Program-made: the position numbers and the translations under genes
The notes under the pieces: model-generated
What the model saw: only the letters and a program-made list of their open reading frames with translations
Databases searched by the model: none
What the model was told of the DNA's origin: nothing
Source of the DNA: Alteribacillus sp. YIM 98480
Lineage (GTDB): Bacteria > Bacillota > Bacilli > Bacillales > Marinococcaceae
Direction of reading: 5' to 3'
Assembly (NCBI RefSeq): GCF_009765375.1
Contig: NZ_VTOK01000001.1
Span: 248,001 to 312,000 of the forward strand
Length of the DNA: 64,000 nucleotides
Shown here: positions 34,191 through 42,436 of the stretch, piece by piece
How positions within the stretch are numbered: the stretch's first letter is position 1
Layout of the letters: every line of letters begins with the position of its first letter

Positions 34191-34221
34191 TTACAGACTA
34201 TCAAAAAGGAGCTAGATAACA

Positions 34222-35421
34222 ATGTTTGATTTTAGTCCAACCGAAGAACAGAACGAATTACTGCAAAAAGCTAAAAAGATTATGGAAGAAGATGTTTATC
34301 CGGCTGAAGAGTACATTATTCCAGGGAAAGGTTTGCCGGATGAAATTCTAAAACCACTCCAACAAAAAGTAAAAGATCAGAACTTATGGGCTGCGCATTT
34401 ACCAAAACATGCTGGCGGTTTGGGGCTTGGGGCTGTATTTTTAGGTCTTCTTAATGAAATTTTAGGAAGCAGTGCGATCGGACCACGTGTATTTGGTACT
34501 GCCGCTCCTGATACAGGAAATTCAGAAATCCTATTAAATGCAGGGAGCGAAGAACAACGAAAAAAATATCTTGATCCAATCGTAAATGACGAAATAAGAT
34601 CCTGTTTTGCATTAACGGAGCGAGATGTATCAGGGGCCGATCCGACAGGAATAGAGACACACGCAGAAAAAGATGGAGATGAATGGGTGATTAATGGAAA
34701 AAAATGGTTCATAAGCAATGCAGGGATGTCTTCTTTTGTTATTGTTATGGCTGTAACAAATCCAGAAGCTCCTCCACATGAACGTGCGAGTATGTTTATT
34801 GTGGATATGGATAACCCTGGAGTTGAAAAAATAAGAGATATTCCAGTAATGGGAGATTACAGTGAAGGGGGCCACTGGGAATTAGGTTTTAATAATTGCC
34901 GGGTAAAAGAAGACAGCATGCTGGGGAGTCCTGGTGAAGGATTTAAGTTGGCACAGATGAGATTAGGACCTGGCCGTATAACACATGCCATGCGCTGGCT
35001 CGGTGTAATGAACCGAAGCTTCGATCTCATGGTTTCTTATGCTTTGAAAAGAAAGACTCGGGGAGTTCCTTTAGCAGAACAGCAAACCATACAAAATTTC
35101 GTAGCAGATTCTGCTGCTGAAATGGCTTCAGCAAGACTGTTAACTCTTCACGCAGCATGGAAAATGGATCAAGGAGAAGATGCTAGAAAAGAAATTTCTT
35201 TAATAAAGTTTCATGGTGCTAAAATACTGAATGATGTTATTAATAGAGCAATACAAGTGCATGGTTCACTAGGTTATTCCAAGGATACTCCGTTAGAAGG
35301 CTTCTATAGAGAAGCAAGGGCTGCTCATATATATGATGGTCCAGATGAAGTGCATCGCATGGTCGTAGCTAAACGAATCTTTAAAGAGTATAAAAAGCGA
35401 GAAAAAGAATTGACTGTTTAG
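34222..35421 (+). CDS. acyl-CoA dehydrogenase family protein
   Basis: 399 residues, ATG after AAGGAGCTAG. Family features: FALTERDVSGADPTGIETHA at about residue 130, GKKWFISNAG, RLGPGRITHAMRWLG and AIQVHGSLGYSKDTPLEG. The C-terminal block YREARAAHIYDGPDEVHRM holds the usual GP(D/S)E sequence rather than the mitochondrial YEGT form, as in the ACAD10/11-like group. It is an FAD enzyme making 2-enoyl-CoA, or eliminating phosphate if it works with the preceding kinase-like protein. The gene's last base overlaps the next open frame. Confidence 0.92.
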   Translation: MFDFSPTEEQNELLQKAKKIMEEDVYPAEEYIIPGKGLPDEILKPLQQKVKDQNLWAAHLPKHAGGLGLGAVFLGLLNEILGSSAIGPRVFGTAAPDTGNSEILLNAGSEEQRKKYLDPIVNDEIRSCFALTERDVSGADPTGIETHAEKDGDEWVINGKKWFISNAGMSSFVIVMAVTNPEAPPHERASMFIVDMDNPGVEKIRDIPVMGDYSEGGHWELGFNNCRVKEDSMLGSPGEGFKLAQMRLGPGRITHAMRWLGVMNRSFDLMVSYALKRKTRGVPLAEQQTIQNFVADSAAEMASARLLTLHAAWKMDQGEDARKEISLIKFHGAKILNDVINRAIQVHGSLGYSKDTPLEGFYREARAAHIYDGPDEVHRMVVAKRIFKEYKKREKELTV

Positions 35422-35450
35422 TGGAAAAAGGTATGGGGGGCGTGGTCAAA

Positions 35451-36212
35451 ATGGATAAAGTTTTTGATTTAACAGGAAAAGTAGTTTTAGTCACAGGGGG
35501 AAGCCGTGGTATAGGGGCACAAATGGTCCGTGATTTTTCAGATCAAGGAGCAGCTGTTGCAATAGCAAGCAGAAATATAGAAAAATGCATGGAATTAAGC
35601 GAGGAACTACAAGGAAAAGGAAGAAAAGCAATCGCTATTCAATGTGATGTTTCTAATATGGATGAAATTTCTGCAATGTTTAAAAAGACAATGGAAGAGT
35701 TCGGGAAAATTGACATTTTAGTAAACAATGCGGGGGTTAATACGACAAAACCGGCTACTGAAGTTACAGAAGAAGACTATGATTATATTTTTGATGTGAA
35801 TATGAAAGGGTTATTTTTCTGCTGTCAACAAGCTGCAAAGATTATGATAGAACAGAATGCTGGTAAAATCATCAACATTTCATCTGTAGGAGGTATAAAA
35901 CCGTATAAAAGAATTGCGCCGTATACTGCTAGTAAGGCTGCTGTCATTCATTTAACAAAATCACTAGCATCGGAGTGGGCCAGGTATGGAATATTTGTAA
36001 ACTCCATTGCCCCAGGCTTGATTAGTACAGAAATAAATGAAAAAGAGATGGAAAACGAAGAGTGGCTGGAGAAGATCTTAAAAACTATTCCGCTTAGAAA
36101 GTTAGGAGAGCCAAAAGACATTTCATCTATTGCTCTTTATCTTGCATCAGACATGGCAAAGTATGTTACTGGCCAAACATTTAGTATAGATGGAGGAACA
36201 TTATCAGAGTAG
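35451..36212 (+). CDS. SDR family oxidoreductase
   Basis: 253 residues from the ATG at 35451, which lies 10 bases after a GGGGGG run; in-frame GTG codons at 35421 and 35442 are possible, so the start is uncertain. Cofactor loop TGGSRGIG, NNAG, catalytic Ser in ISSVGGI and YTASKAA. SRNIEK after the second strand suggests NADP(H). C-terminal YVTGQTFSIDGGT is the usual SDR ending. Part of the kinase-dehydrogenase-CoA-transferase operon. Confidence 0.9.
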   Translation: MDKVFDLTGKVVLVTGGSRGIGAQMVRDFSDQGAAVAIASRNIEKCMELSEELQGKGRKAIAIQCDVSNMDEISAMFKKTMEEFGKIDILVNNAGVNTTKPATEVTEEDYDYIFDVNMKGLFFCCQQAAKIMIEQNAGKIINISSVGGIKPYKRIAPYTASKAAVIHLTKSLASEWARYGIFVNSIAPGLISTEINEKEMENEEWLEKILKTIPLRKLGEPKDISSIALYLASDMAKYVTGQTFSIDGGTLSE

Positions 36213-36242
36213 AATTATTCATTAAAAAAGGGGGGGATATTA

Positions 36243-37409
36243 GTGACGCTGCCTTTGGAATCATTTCGAGTGCTAGACTTAACCCGGCTGCTGCCCGGTC
36301 CTTATTGTACGTTATTACTCGCTGATTTTGGTGCTGACGTTATCAAAATTGAAGCACCTAATGGAGGGGATTATGCGAGAGAAGAAGAGCCAAAAATCGG
36401 AGATCAGGAGCAGAGTGCAATTTTCGCATCCCTCAATAGAAACAAACGAAGTGTTTCGATAGATTTGAAAACTGAACTGGGGAAGAAAATGTTTATAGAT
36501 TTAGTAAAGACAGCGGACGTCGTCGTAGAATCTTTCCGCCCAGGTGTCATGAAACGTCTCGGTTTAGATTATGAGGAACTAAAAAAATACAATTCAAAGA
36601 TAATTTATTGTGCTATTACCGGTTATGGACAAAGTGGTCCTTATGCAGAAGCTGCTGGGCACGACCTTAATTATTTGAGTTATTCAGGCATGATGAATTT
36701 GCAAGGAGAACGAAGCGGGAAGCCGCTGCTTTCATCTGTTCAAATTGCTGACATTGGGGGAGGCTCCCTTATGGCGGCAATCGGTATTTTGTTATCCATC
36801 ATAGAATCAAAGAACTCTTGCAAGGGACAATTTATAGATATTTCCATGTTGGATGGAGCTGTTTCCTGGATGCAAACAATCCTTCCTAACTTCTTTGTAT
36901 CAAATAGTCACCCGGAAAGAGGGGAGCTGCCATTAAATGGAGGCAAAGCTTGTTATGAAGTATATAAAACAAAAGATAACCGTTATTTAGCTGTGGCAGC
37001 GTTGGAAGAAAAGTTTTGGATTCATTTTTGTGAAGTAATCGGAAAAGAAAAATTGATTGCAAAATTGAATGCCCCTGTGGAGGAACAGATGTGGATGAAA
37101 GAAGAAATTCAATGCACTATCAGTAAAAAATCATTAAATGAATGGACTGAACTATTTAAAGGGATAGAAGCCTGTGTTTCTCCTGTATTAACAGCAGAAG
37201 AAATGATGAGAGACCCACAAATTAAGCATCGGCGTATGATTGAAGAAGTTGATTATCCAGGTGGTGGAATGATGAAACAGCTGGGCATTCCAATTAAGCT
37301 TTCAAGGACAGAAGGAGAAATCCGGAGGCCGTCTCCCCGATTAGGCGAGCATAATGATGAAATATTAAGGGAGTTAGGCTATTCCAATGAACAAATTCCT
37401 ACCTTATAA
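36243..37409 (+). CDS. class III (CaiB/BaiF family) CoA-transferase
   Basis: 388 residues, GTG start after GGGGGGG. N-terminal signature FRVLDLTRLLPGPYCTLLLA and the following GADVIKIE are diagnostic. The nucleophilic Asp is in QIADIGGG at about residue 176. These enzymes move CoA between carboxylic acids, allowing substrate activation without ATP once product esters exist. It is the last gene of the operon starting at 33120 and is followed by a large stem-loop. Confidence 0.92.
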   Translation: MTLPLESFRVLDLTRLLPGPYCTLLLADFGADVIKIEAPNGGDYAREEEPKIGDQEQSAIFASLNRNKRSVSIDLKTELGKKMFIDLVKTADVVVESFRPGVMKRLGLDYEELKKYNSKIIYCAITGYGQSGPYAEAAGHDLNYLSYSGMMNLQGERSGKPLLSSVQIADIGGGSLMAAIGILLSIIESKNSCKGQFIDISMLDGAVSWMQTILPNFFVSNSHPERGELPLNGGKACYEVYKTKDNRYLAVAALEEKFWIHFCEVIGKEKLIAKLNAPVEEQMWMKEEIQCTISKKSLNEWTELFKGIEACVSPVLTAEEMMRDPQIKHRRMIEEVDYPGGGMMKQLGIPIKLSRTEGEIRRPSPRLGEHNDEILRELGYSNEQIPTL

Positions 37410-37423
37410 AAAAATATCTTAAA

Positions 37424-37478
37424 GCGGGAAACATAACTAAAAATGAATACAGTATATTGTCGTTTTTAGGAGTTTCCC
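37424..37478 (+). terminator. stem-loop after the CoA-transferase gene
   Basis: GGGAAAC and GTTTCCC with inner CTAAAAATGA/CGTTTTTAGG pairing, followed by TAGTTCTTTTATA. Probable operon end. Confidence 0.55.
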
Positions 37479-37695
37479 TAGTTCTTTTATACACTGTTAT
37501 GCCAACATACATCTAAACTTGCACCAACAGAGTGATGAAAATGATGTTAGGTGCCGTAAAAGCTAATTATAGCCAAAAGGCCAGTGTCTGGGTACTTGTC
37601 CGACTGTTACATGGGAGGAAAGATTAAAATTTTGAGGTGAGCACTATTTGCGACAAGCCAAGCCTAGAATGGAGAAGAAAAAACATTAAAAAATA
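37479..37695. other. intergenic stretch before the TRAP promoter
   Basis: About 220 bp with no credible gene. It contains fragments such as AGCCAAAAGGCC and CGACAAGCCAAGCC that may be decayed pieces of repeat family C. Confidence 0.3.
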
Positions 37696-37724
37696 TTTAC
37701 AAAGATTCAGAAAAGTATTATAAT
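37696..37724 (+). promoter_or_regulatory. promoter of the TRAP transporter operon
   Basis: TTTACA (37696-37701), 17-bp spacer, TATAAT (37719-37724), nearly the same layout as the ribBA promoter. It leaves a leader of about 210 bases before dctP. Confidence 0.75.
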
Positions 37725-37729
37725 TCAAA

Positions 37730-37743
37730 CAAACAACTGTTTG
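37730..37743. promoter_or_regulatory. CAAACA-NN-TGTTTG operator, site 4 (TRAP operon)
   Basis: CAAACAACTGTTTG, identical to site 1, 5 bases after the -10 hexamer. Confidence 0.78.
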
Positions 37744-37942
37744 AATAGTTGTAAATATTTATTTAGCAGACAACATTGCATTATTCAATCGGAATTTTCC
37801 CCCTTTTTCTTCGTCTATAATTAACAAAAATGGAAAGATAACATAAAAGTGTGACACCCCTGCACCGACTCCATAATTCTTTTGTAGTGTTCTAAAAAAT
37901 GTGGGCTTAACGGTAAAAAAAGCCGCTATAGGAGGAAATGAT

Positions 37943-39082
37943 GTGAAAAAGCTGCCAAAGGCACTTCTTTTTTTGTTATTTGTTATTATTTTTGTAAGCG
38001 CTTGCTCTTCGGCTGGTCAAGAAACAAACAGCAGCGGACAAGGCTCAGAGGAAAACAATGGAGAATCTATAACTCTGCGTGTTTCTTCCGCTTTTAGTCA
38101 GGAACATGGTTGGTTTCAAGGTTTTTTTACTCCGTGGATGGAAGAAGTAGAAGAAGAGTCTGATGGACAAGTGGAGTTTGAAGTTTTTACTTCAGGTGAA
38201 TTGGTTACGGTTAATGAGGAATTAGATGCATTGAGAGCAGGCAATATTGATATAGCACTTCCGGCATTCCCTTTATATGATCCCCAAAGATTTCCACTTT
38301 CAGAAGTCACAACACTGCCACTTATAAAATCAGATGCAGGCATAGCCACGGAAGCATTTCAAGATTTATTGAGTAGTGATCAAGAGTTAATGGAAGGCAA
38401 AACTTTTTATGAGCTTGAATATGGAGAAAAAGAAGTTAGAGCGCTTCCTATGGTAACAACAGAACCGTATCTTTTGACTACTGTTGGGCATCAATTTGAT
38501 TCGATTGATAGCTTTGAAGGAGTACAGATAAGAACAGGAGGAAGGGTTCATGAAATGTTTACACAGAATATAAACTCTGATACTGTCACTATGCCATTTA
38601 CAGATATTTATGATGCATTAAGCCGTGGAACGGTTGAAGGAATTATTATGTCCATGTCTGAATGGAAAAGTAATGGGTTGGAAGATTTGTTTCAATACAC
38701 GATTAAAGGATTTAACCTTGGTCATCATAATGTAGTCATCGGAATGGATGAAGAAAAGTGGAGTAATTTACCTTCTAGTATTCAAGATATTATGGAAAAT
38801 GCTGCGCGTAAGCATCTTATGGGTGGAGCCGAACATTTAATATCAATCTCTGAAAATACTGAACATGACACAGCAGAAAATGGAGCTGAATTTAAGGATA
38901 TTGAAGAATTAGACGCTGATGTACAAAAACATTTAATGAAAGCAATGGAAGACACTTGGTTTGAATGGATAAAAACAGTGGAAGATCAAGGAGCACCTGG
39001 TAGAGAAGCAGCAAAGCTTTGGAGGGATTTGATTGTAGAGCAGGGTGGAGAAGTGCCAGATGCCATTAAAGAATTAGAGTAA
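37943..39082 (+). CDS. TRAP transporter solute-binding lipoprotein, DctP family
   Basis: 379 residues from the GTG at 37943, which follows GGAGG by 7 bases; the ATG at 37901 has no such site and would precede the signal peptide. A lipoprotein signal is clear: KKLPKALLFLLFVIIFVSAC with the lipobox cysteine at about residue 21, then a Ser/Gly/Gln/Glu-rich linker. The mature part is a DctP fold (GIDxALP-type strand NIDIALPAFPLY; EGVQIRTGGRVHEMF carrying the ligand-binding arginine; DIYDALSRGTVEGIIM). It binds an organic acid outside the membrane for Na+-driven uptake. Confidence 0.92.
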   Translation: MKKLPKALLFLLFVIIFVSACSSAGQETNSSGQGSEENNGESITLRVSSAFSQEHGWFQGFFTPWMEEVEEESDGQVEFEVFTSGELVTVNEELDALRAGNIDIALPAFPLYDPQRFPLSEVTTLPLIKSDAGIATEAFQDLLSSDQELMEGKTFYELEYGEKEVRALPMVTTEPYLLTTVGHQFDSIDSFEGVQIRTGGRVHEMFTQNINSDTVTMPFTDIYDALSRGTVEGIIMSMSEWKSNGLEDLFQYTIKGFNLGHHNVVIGMDEEKWSNLPSSIQDIMENAARKHLMGGAEHLISISENTEHDTAENGAEFKDIEELDADVQKHLMKAMEDTWFEWIKTVEDQGAPGREAAKLWRDLIVEQGGEVPDAIKELE

Positions 39083-39092
39083 TAATGATATA

Positions 39093-39117
39093 AAAAAGAA
39101 GAATTAGTTCTTTTTTC
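39093..39117 (+). terminator. terminator-like hairpin after dctP
   Basis: AAAAAAGAA and TTCTTTTTT pair around GAATTAG. With the family C repeat that follows, it could lower transcription of the permease genes relative to the binding protein. Confidence 0.5.
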
Positions 39118-39118
39118 A

Positions 39119-39201
39119 CTTTAGGAATATTTAACTTTGTTAAAGGATCAAAAACTACGTCTTCCGCCATAGACTCGGCGGCAAGCCGAGTTTTTTAAAA
39201 G
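39119..39201 (+). repeat. terminator-bearing repeat family C, full copy between dctP and dctM
   Basis: Begins with the palindrome TTTAACTTTGTTAAA and GGATCAAAA; ends CTTCCGCC, ACTCGGC-GGCAA-GCCGAG-TTTTTT, a textbook intrinsic terminator. The stem differs from other copies (CTCGGC for CTTGGC) with the compensating change in the other arm. Confidence 0.78.
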
Positions 39202-39215
39202 AAAGGAGCAGTGAA

Positions 39216-40529
39216 ATGCCCGAAAACATAGTAATCATCCTTGTGCTTTCTCTTTTCTTTCTTTTCTTAATAGCCGGGCAGCATATTAGTACTTTATTGT
39301 TAACATTTGGCATTCTAGGGATCCTTCTCTTAGATGGACCTGGTTCACTTTCTGGATTTTTACTTAACGATCCATTCTCTACCGTTGCAAGCTATACCCT
39401 AACAACTGTTCCGCTTTTTGTTCTAATGTCTCAGTTTATTCTGCGGTCTGGAATTGTACAAGATATGTTTAAAATTTTATTCAAACTTTCTCGCGGCAGC
39501 TCAGGAATTTTAGGAGCATTAACCATTGTGTTCGGTGCATTAATGGGGGCGGTGGCAGGTTCAGGAACTGCAGCTGCGGCGACATTGGGACAAGTAGCTG
39601 TACCTGAGTTAAAAAAATATGGATTTCATGATGAATTATCTGGAGCAATTGCAGCTTCAGGAGGATCATTAGCAGGGCTTATTCCTCCAAGTATCTTATT
39701 AATTATTTATGGATCTATCACACAGACATCAATTGGTCACTTATTTATGGCTGCCATTATCCCTGGAATCTTAATTATGCTCGTTTTTATTCTTTGTACT
39801 CTCCTTTATTTTAAATTGTATCTAGATTATAAAGATGAACAAACGATTACAACCGTTGAAAAAGAGTCCTTAAGGGTGGGCAGAGTCATAGTAGTAGCAG
39901 TTGTCAGCCTGATTATTTTTTCTGTTATATTTATCGGTATATATGCAGGAGTATTCACTCCGACTGAAGCAGGAGGGATCGGCGCCTTTGTCGGTTTTTT
40001 AACAGCACTTGTTTTTAAGAAAGTGAACTTGGAGTTTATGAAATTATCTTTTTATGAAACGATTAAAGTAACTTGCATGGTATTTGTTATTATGATTGGT
40101 GCACAAATATTTGGAAGATTTGTTTCACTTTCGTTATTGCCAAGACGTTTAGTAGAAATGCTAGATCCCATTTTAGGCTTTCCTATTTTCGTTATTTTTC
40201 TGCTGATCATCTTTTACTTTATTCTGTTTATGTTTATCGAAAGTTCCGCAGTTATTTTAATGACAGTTCCAGTTACTTTGCCAATTATCCAAGCTATGGG
40301 ACTAGATCCTATTTGGTTTGGCGTTCTCGTATGTTTAGTCAGTGTATTAGGGCTGTTAACGCCTCCAATTGGGGTAAGTGTTTTCACAGTCTCAGCTGTT
40401 ACTAAAATTCCTATTCATAGATTGTTTCGATTTACAACTATTTATGCGTTAATAGCGACGATAGTCGTCGGAGGCATTATTACTATTTTCCCTGAATTGG
40501 TAACTTGGCTGCCAAGCAAAATGAGTTAA
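39216..40529 (+). CDS. TRAP transporter large permease, DctM family
   Basis: 437 residues with about 12 hydrophobic segments, ATG after AAAGGAGCAG. DctM features: TTVPLFVLMSQFILRSGI, GAVAGSGTAAAATLGQVAVP (about residue 110), GGSLAGLIPPSILLIIYG (about 148) and LGLLTPPIGVSVFT near the C-terminus. It is the ion-coupled translocator of the TRAP system. The gene order P-M-Q is less usual than P-Q-M. Confidence 0.93.
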   Translation: MPENIVIILVLSLFFLFLIAGQHISTLLLTFGILGILLLDGPGSLSGFLLNDPFSTVASYTLTTVPLFVLMSQFILRSGIVQDMFKILFKLSRGSSGILGALTIVFGALMGAVAGSGTAAAATLGQVAVPELKKYGFHDELSGAIAASGGSLAGLIPPSILLIIYGSITQTSIGHLFMAAIIPGILIMLVFILCTLLYFKLYLDYKDEQTITTVEKESLRVGRVIVVAVVSLIIFSVIFIGIYAGVFTPTEAGGIGAFVGFLTALVFKKVNLEFMKLSFYETIKVTCMVFVIMIGAQIFGRFVSLSLLPRRLVEMLDPILGFPIFVIFLLIIFYFILFMFIESSAVILMTVPVTLPIIQAMGLDPIWFGVLVCLVSVLGLLTPPIGVSVFTVSAVTKIPIHRLFRFTTIYALIATIVVGGIITIFPELVTWLPSKMS

Positions 40530-40555
40530 TCATATCAAAAATATATGAAAGGAGG

Positions 40556-41081
40556 ATGAAAAATTTTTTCTACATTATATAAGATTTTTAAATGGATAAA
40601 GTGGGGGAGCGTTGGAGTTTGCGGAGCAGCTGTTGCCTCCATGGCTTTATATATCGTTTTAGACGTAATAAAAAGAAACCTCATGGGTTCTTCCTTAATT
40701 GGAGGATACGAGATTATTGAGAATATATTAATGCCACTTGCTGTTTTTCCTGCCTTAGCAATTGCGCAGAGTTCAGGCATTATTCCGCGCATCGATATAT
40801 TTGTATCCAAACTTTCGAATCGATTTCAATATCTTATTCATCTTTTTCTAGTAGTTATAGAGATTATTATTTACAGCATGTTAACTGTATATGGCTGGCA
40901 AAGTGCCTGGATGAATACGATTGAAAATGCTTCATTTTCAGCGAGTGGTATGCTTATTCCTATATATCCGTTTCTTTATTTGGCTGCGTTAGGCTTTGGA
41001 TTATTAGTGATTGAGAATCTATTTATACTGATAAAAAGTGTAATAGATAAAAAAGTTATTTTTTCCGTTGATAAAAGATAA
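40556..41081 (+). CDS. TRAP transporter small permease, DctQ family, with a 5' frame problem
   Basis: The translation from the internal ATG at 40641 (146 residues) lacks the first helix of DctQ proteins. Upstream in the same frame there is good coding sequence (IFSTLYKIFKWIKWG) back to a TGA at 40557. An ATG at 40556 with AAAGGAGG directly upstream is one base out of frame: it is followed by AAAAATTTTTTC, and losing one base from either run would give MKNFSTLYKIFK in frame, about 174 residues. Alternatives are an ATT start at 40563 or a sequencing error. The four membrane segments and C-terminal helix otherwise look intact. Confidence 0.75.
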
Positions 41082-41109
41082 TCATCTGATTTTTATGCTC
41101 GATGTAAAA

Positions 41110-41123
41110 CAAACGTTAGTTTT
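41110..41123. promoter_or_regulatory. CAAAC-N4-GTTTT near-operator, site 5 (second SDR operon)
   Basis: CAAACGTTAGTTTT differs from CAAAC-N4-GTTTG by one base and lies 29 bp before the SDR start. Only a poor promoter (TATGCT as -10 at 41094-41099) is visible upstream. Confidence 0.42.
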
Positions 41124-41151
41124 TAATTATTGTATAGGAGGATGATAGATA

Positions 41152-41922
41152 ATGAGGTTAAAAAATAAAGTAGCTGTTATTACGGGCGGAAGTGGCGGAA
41201 TAGGAAAGGAAACGGCGTTAAGATTTATCGAAGAAGGCGCAAAAGTAGTTTTAGTAGACATTAATAAAGATACAGGTGAAAAAGTGGCGCTCAACCTTCG
41301 GGAAAAAGGCGGAGAAGTTATGTTTCTTGAAGCAGATGTTACAGAGGAAGAAGATGTTAAAAAATATGTAGAAGAAACCGTGAAGAAACACGGAAAGATA
41401 GATATTTTCTTTAACAATGCCGGAATTGAGGGGGACGTATCTACGGTCGCTGATTACGATGCAGAAGTTTTTAAAAAGGTACTAGACGTTAATGTAACAG
41501 GTGTATTTTTAGGATTAAAACATGTTTTACGACAAATGGAAAAACAATCGTCCGGAAGTGTGATTAACACTTCGTCAATGGGAGGACTTGTCGCTCACGA
41601 AAATTTCTCGGCATATGTTGCCAGCAAACATGCAGTTAGCGGTCTTACAAAGGTAGCGGGAATTGAATATGGAAAAAAAGGGGTTCGGGTTAATGCGATT
41701 TGCCCTGGGCCGATAAAAACCGATATGGTGAAAAATGCTGCTCAAAAATTTAACCCTGAAAACCCGCAAGAATATTATGACAAAATTTCCGTAATGGTTC
41801 CTGACGGACGGTTAGGAGAGCCAGAGGAAATTGCAAATCTTGTCGTGTTTCTTGGGTCTGATGAAGCGAAATATATAAATGGCGCTGCTCATTCAATCGA
41901 TGGAGGGGTAACAGCCGTTTAA
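41152..41922 (+). CDS. SDR family oxidoreductase
   Basis: 256 residues, ATG after GGAGGATGATAG. Cofactor loop TGGSGGIG, VVLVDINKDTG (Asp favours NAD), FNNAGIEGD, catalytic Ser in NTSSMGGL and YVASKHA. The length and insertion EGDVSTVADYDAEVF resemble cyclopentanol/hydroxysteroid-type dehydrogenases. First gene of a tightly packed run of ten that ends with the MFS transporter at 50395. Confidence 0.9.
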   Translation: MRLKNKVAVITGGSGGIGKETALRFIEEGAKVVLVDINKDTGEKVALNLREKGGEVMFLEADVTEEEDVKKYVEETVKKHGKIDIFFNNAGIEGDVSTVADYDAEVFKKVLDVNVTGVFLGLKHVLRQMEKQSSGSVINTSSMGGLVAHENFSAYVASKHAVSGLTKVAGIEYGKKGVRVNAICPGPIKTDMVKNAAQKFNPENPQEYYDKISVMVPDGRLGEPEEIANLVVFLGSDEAKYINGAAHSIDGGVTAV

Positions 41923-41972
41923 AGTAATACAGTATTTTAATCTAGAAGACAATTATTAAGGAGTGAATAGTA

Positions 41973-42386
41973 ATGAAAACAGAAGATAAGCTGGCCATTC
42001 ATGAATTGCTTAGCAGAGCATCTTACGGTCTGGATGAACGGAATATAGATATGCTTTCCGGGTGTTTTGCTGAAGACGCGGTGATGACACTTCGAATTGC
42101 TGACGGGGATATGATCGGTCCTTTTGATGGGCATCAATCAATTATGAAATTAATGAAAGATTCAATGGAAACGCAAACAGATAAAAGACGACATGTTACC
42201 TCCAATTTATTTTTTGAAGATGAGTCTGAAACCAATGCAAAAGCAATTTCATATTTAACCCTGTTTGCAACAGAAAATGGAGTTATCAAACTTTTAACGA
42301 CCGGAATCTATCGGGATGAAGTCGTTAAAACGGCGGATGGCTGGAAGTTAAAAAAACGTCATTTAGATCTTGAGCTGCCTTACTAG
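41973..42386 (+). CDS. SnoaL-like (NTF2 fold) protein
   Basis: 137 residues, ATG after AAGGAGTG. The start EDKLAIHELLSRASYGLDE and the RNIDMLSGCFAEDAVMT block fit SnoaL_4-type proteins. GHQSIMKLMKDSM and the final strand (DGWKLKKRHLDLEL) complete the fold. It is shorter than, and only distantly related to, the two paralogues at 32074 and 54697. Possible dehydratase or isomerase on a CoA-ester intermediate; no catalytic assignment is safe. Confidence 0.78.
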   Translation: MKTEDKLAIHELLSRASYGLDERNIDMLSGCFAEDAVMTLRIADGDMIGPFDGHQSIMKLMKDSMETQTDKRRHVTSNLFFEDESETNAKAISYLTLFATENGVIKLLTTGIYRDEVVKTADGWKLKKRHLDLELPY

Positions 42387-42436
42387 ATTGCTGAATATTT
42401 CAATTATACAGAAAAATGGAGAAGGAGGAATAGTAA

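Noticed and set aside
41110-41123. Full-strength TetR operator before the SDR gene at 41152
   Set aside because: One arm base differs and no good promoter is visible, so it is listed only as a low-confidence site.
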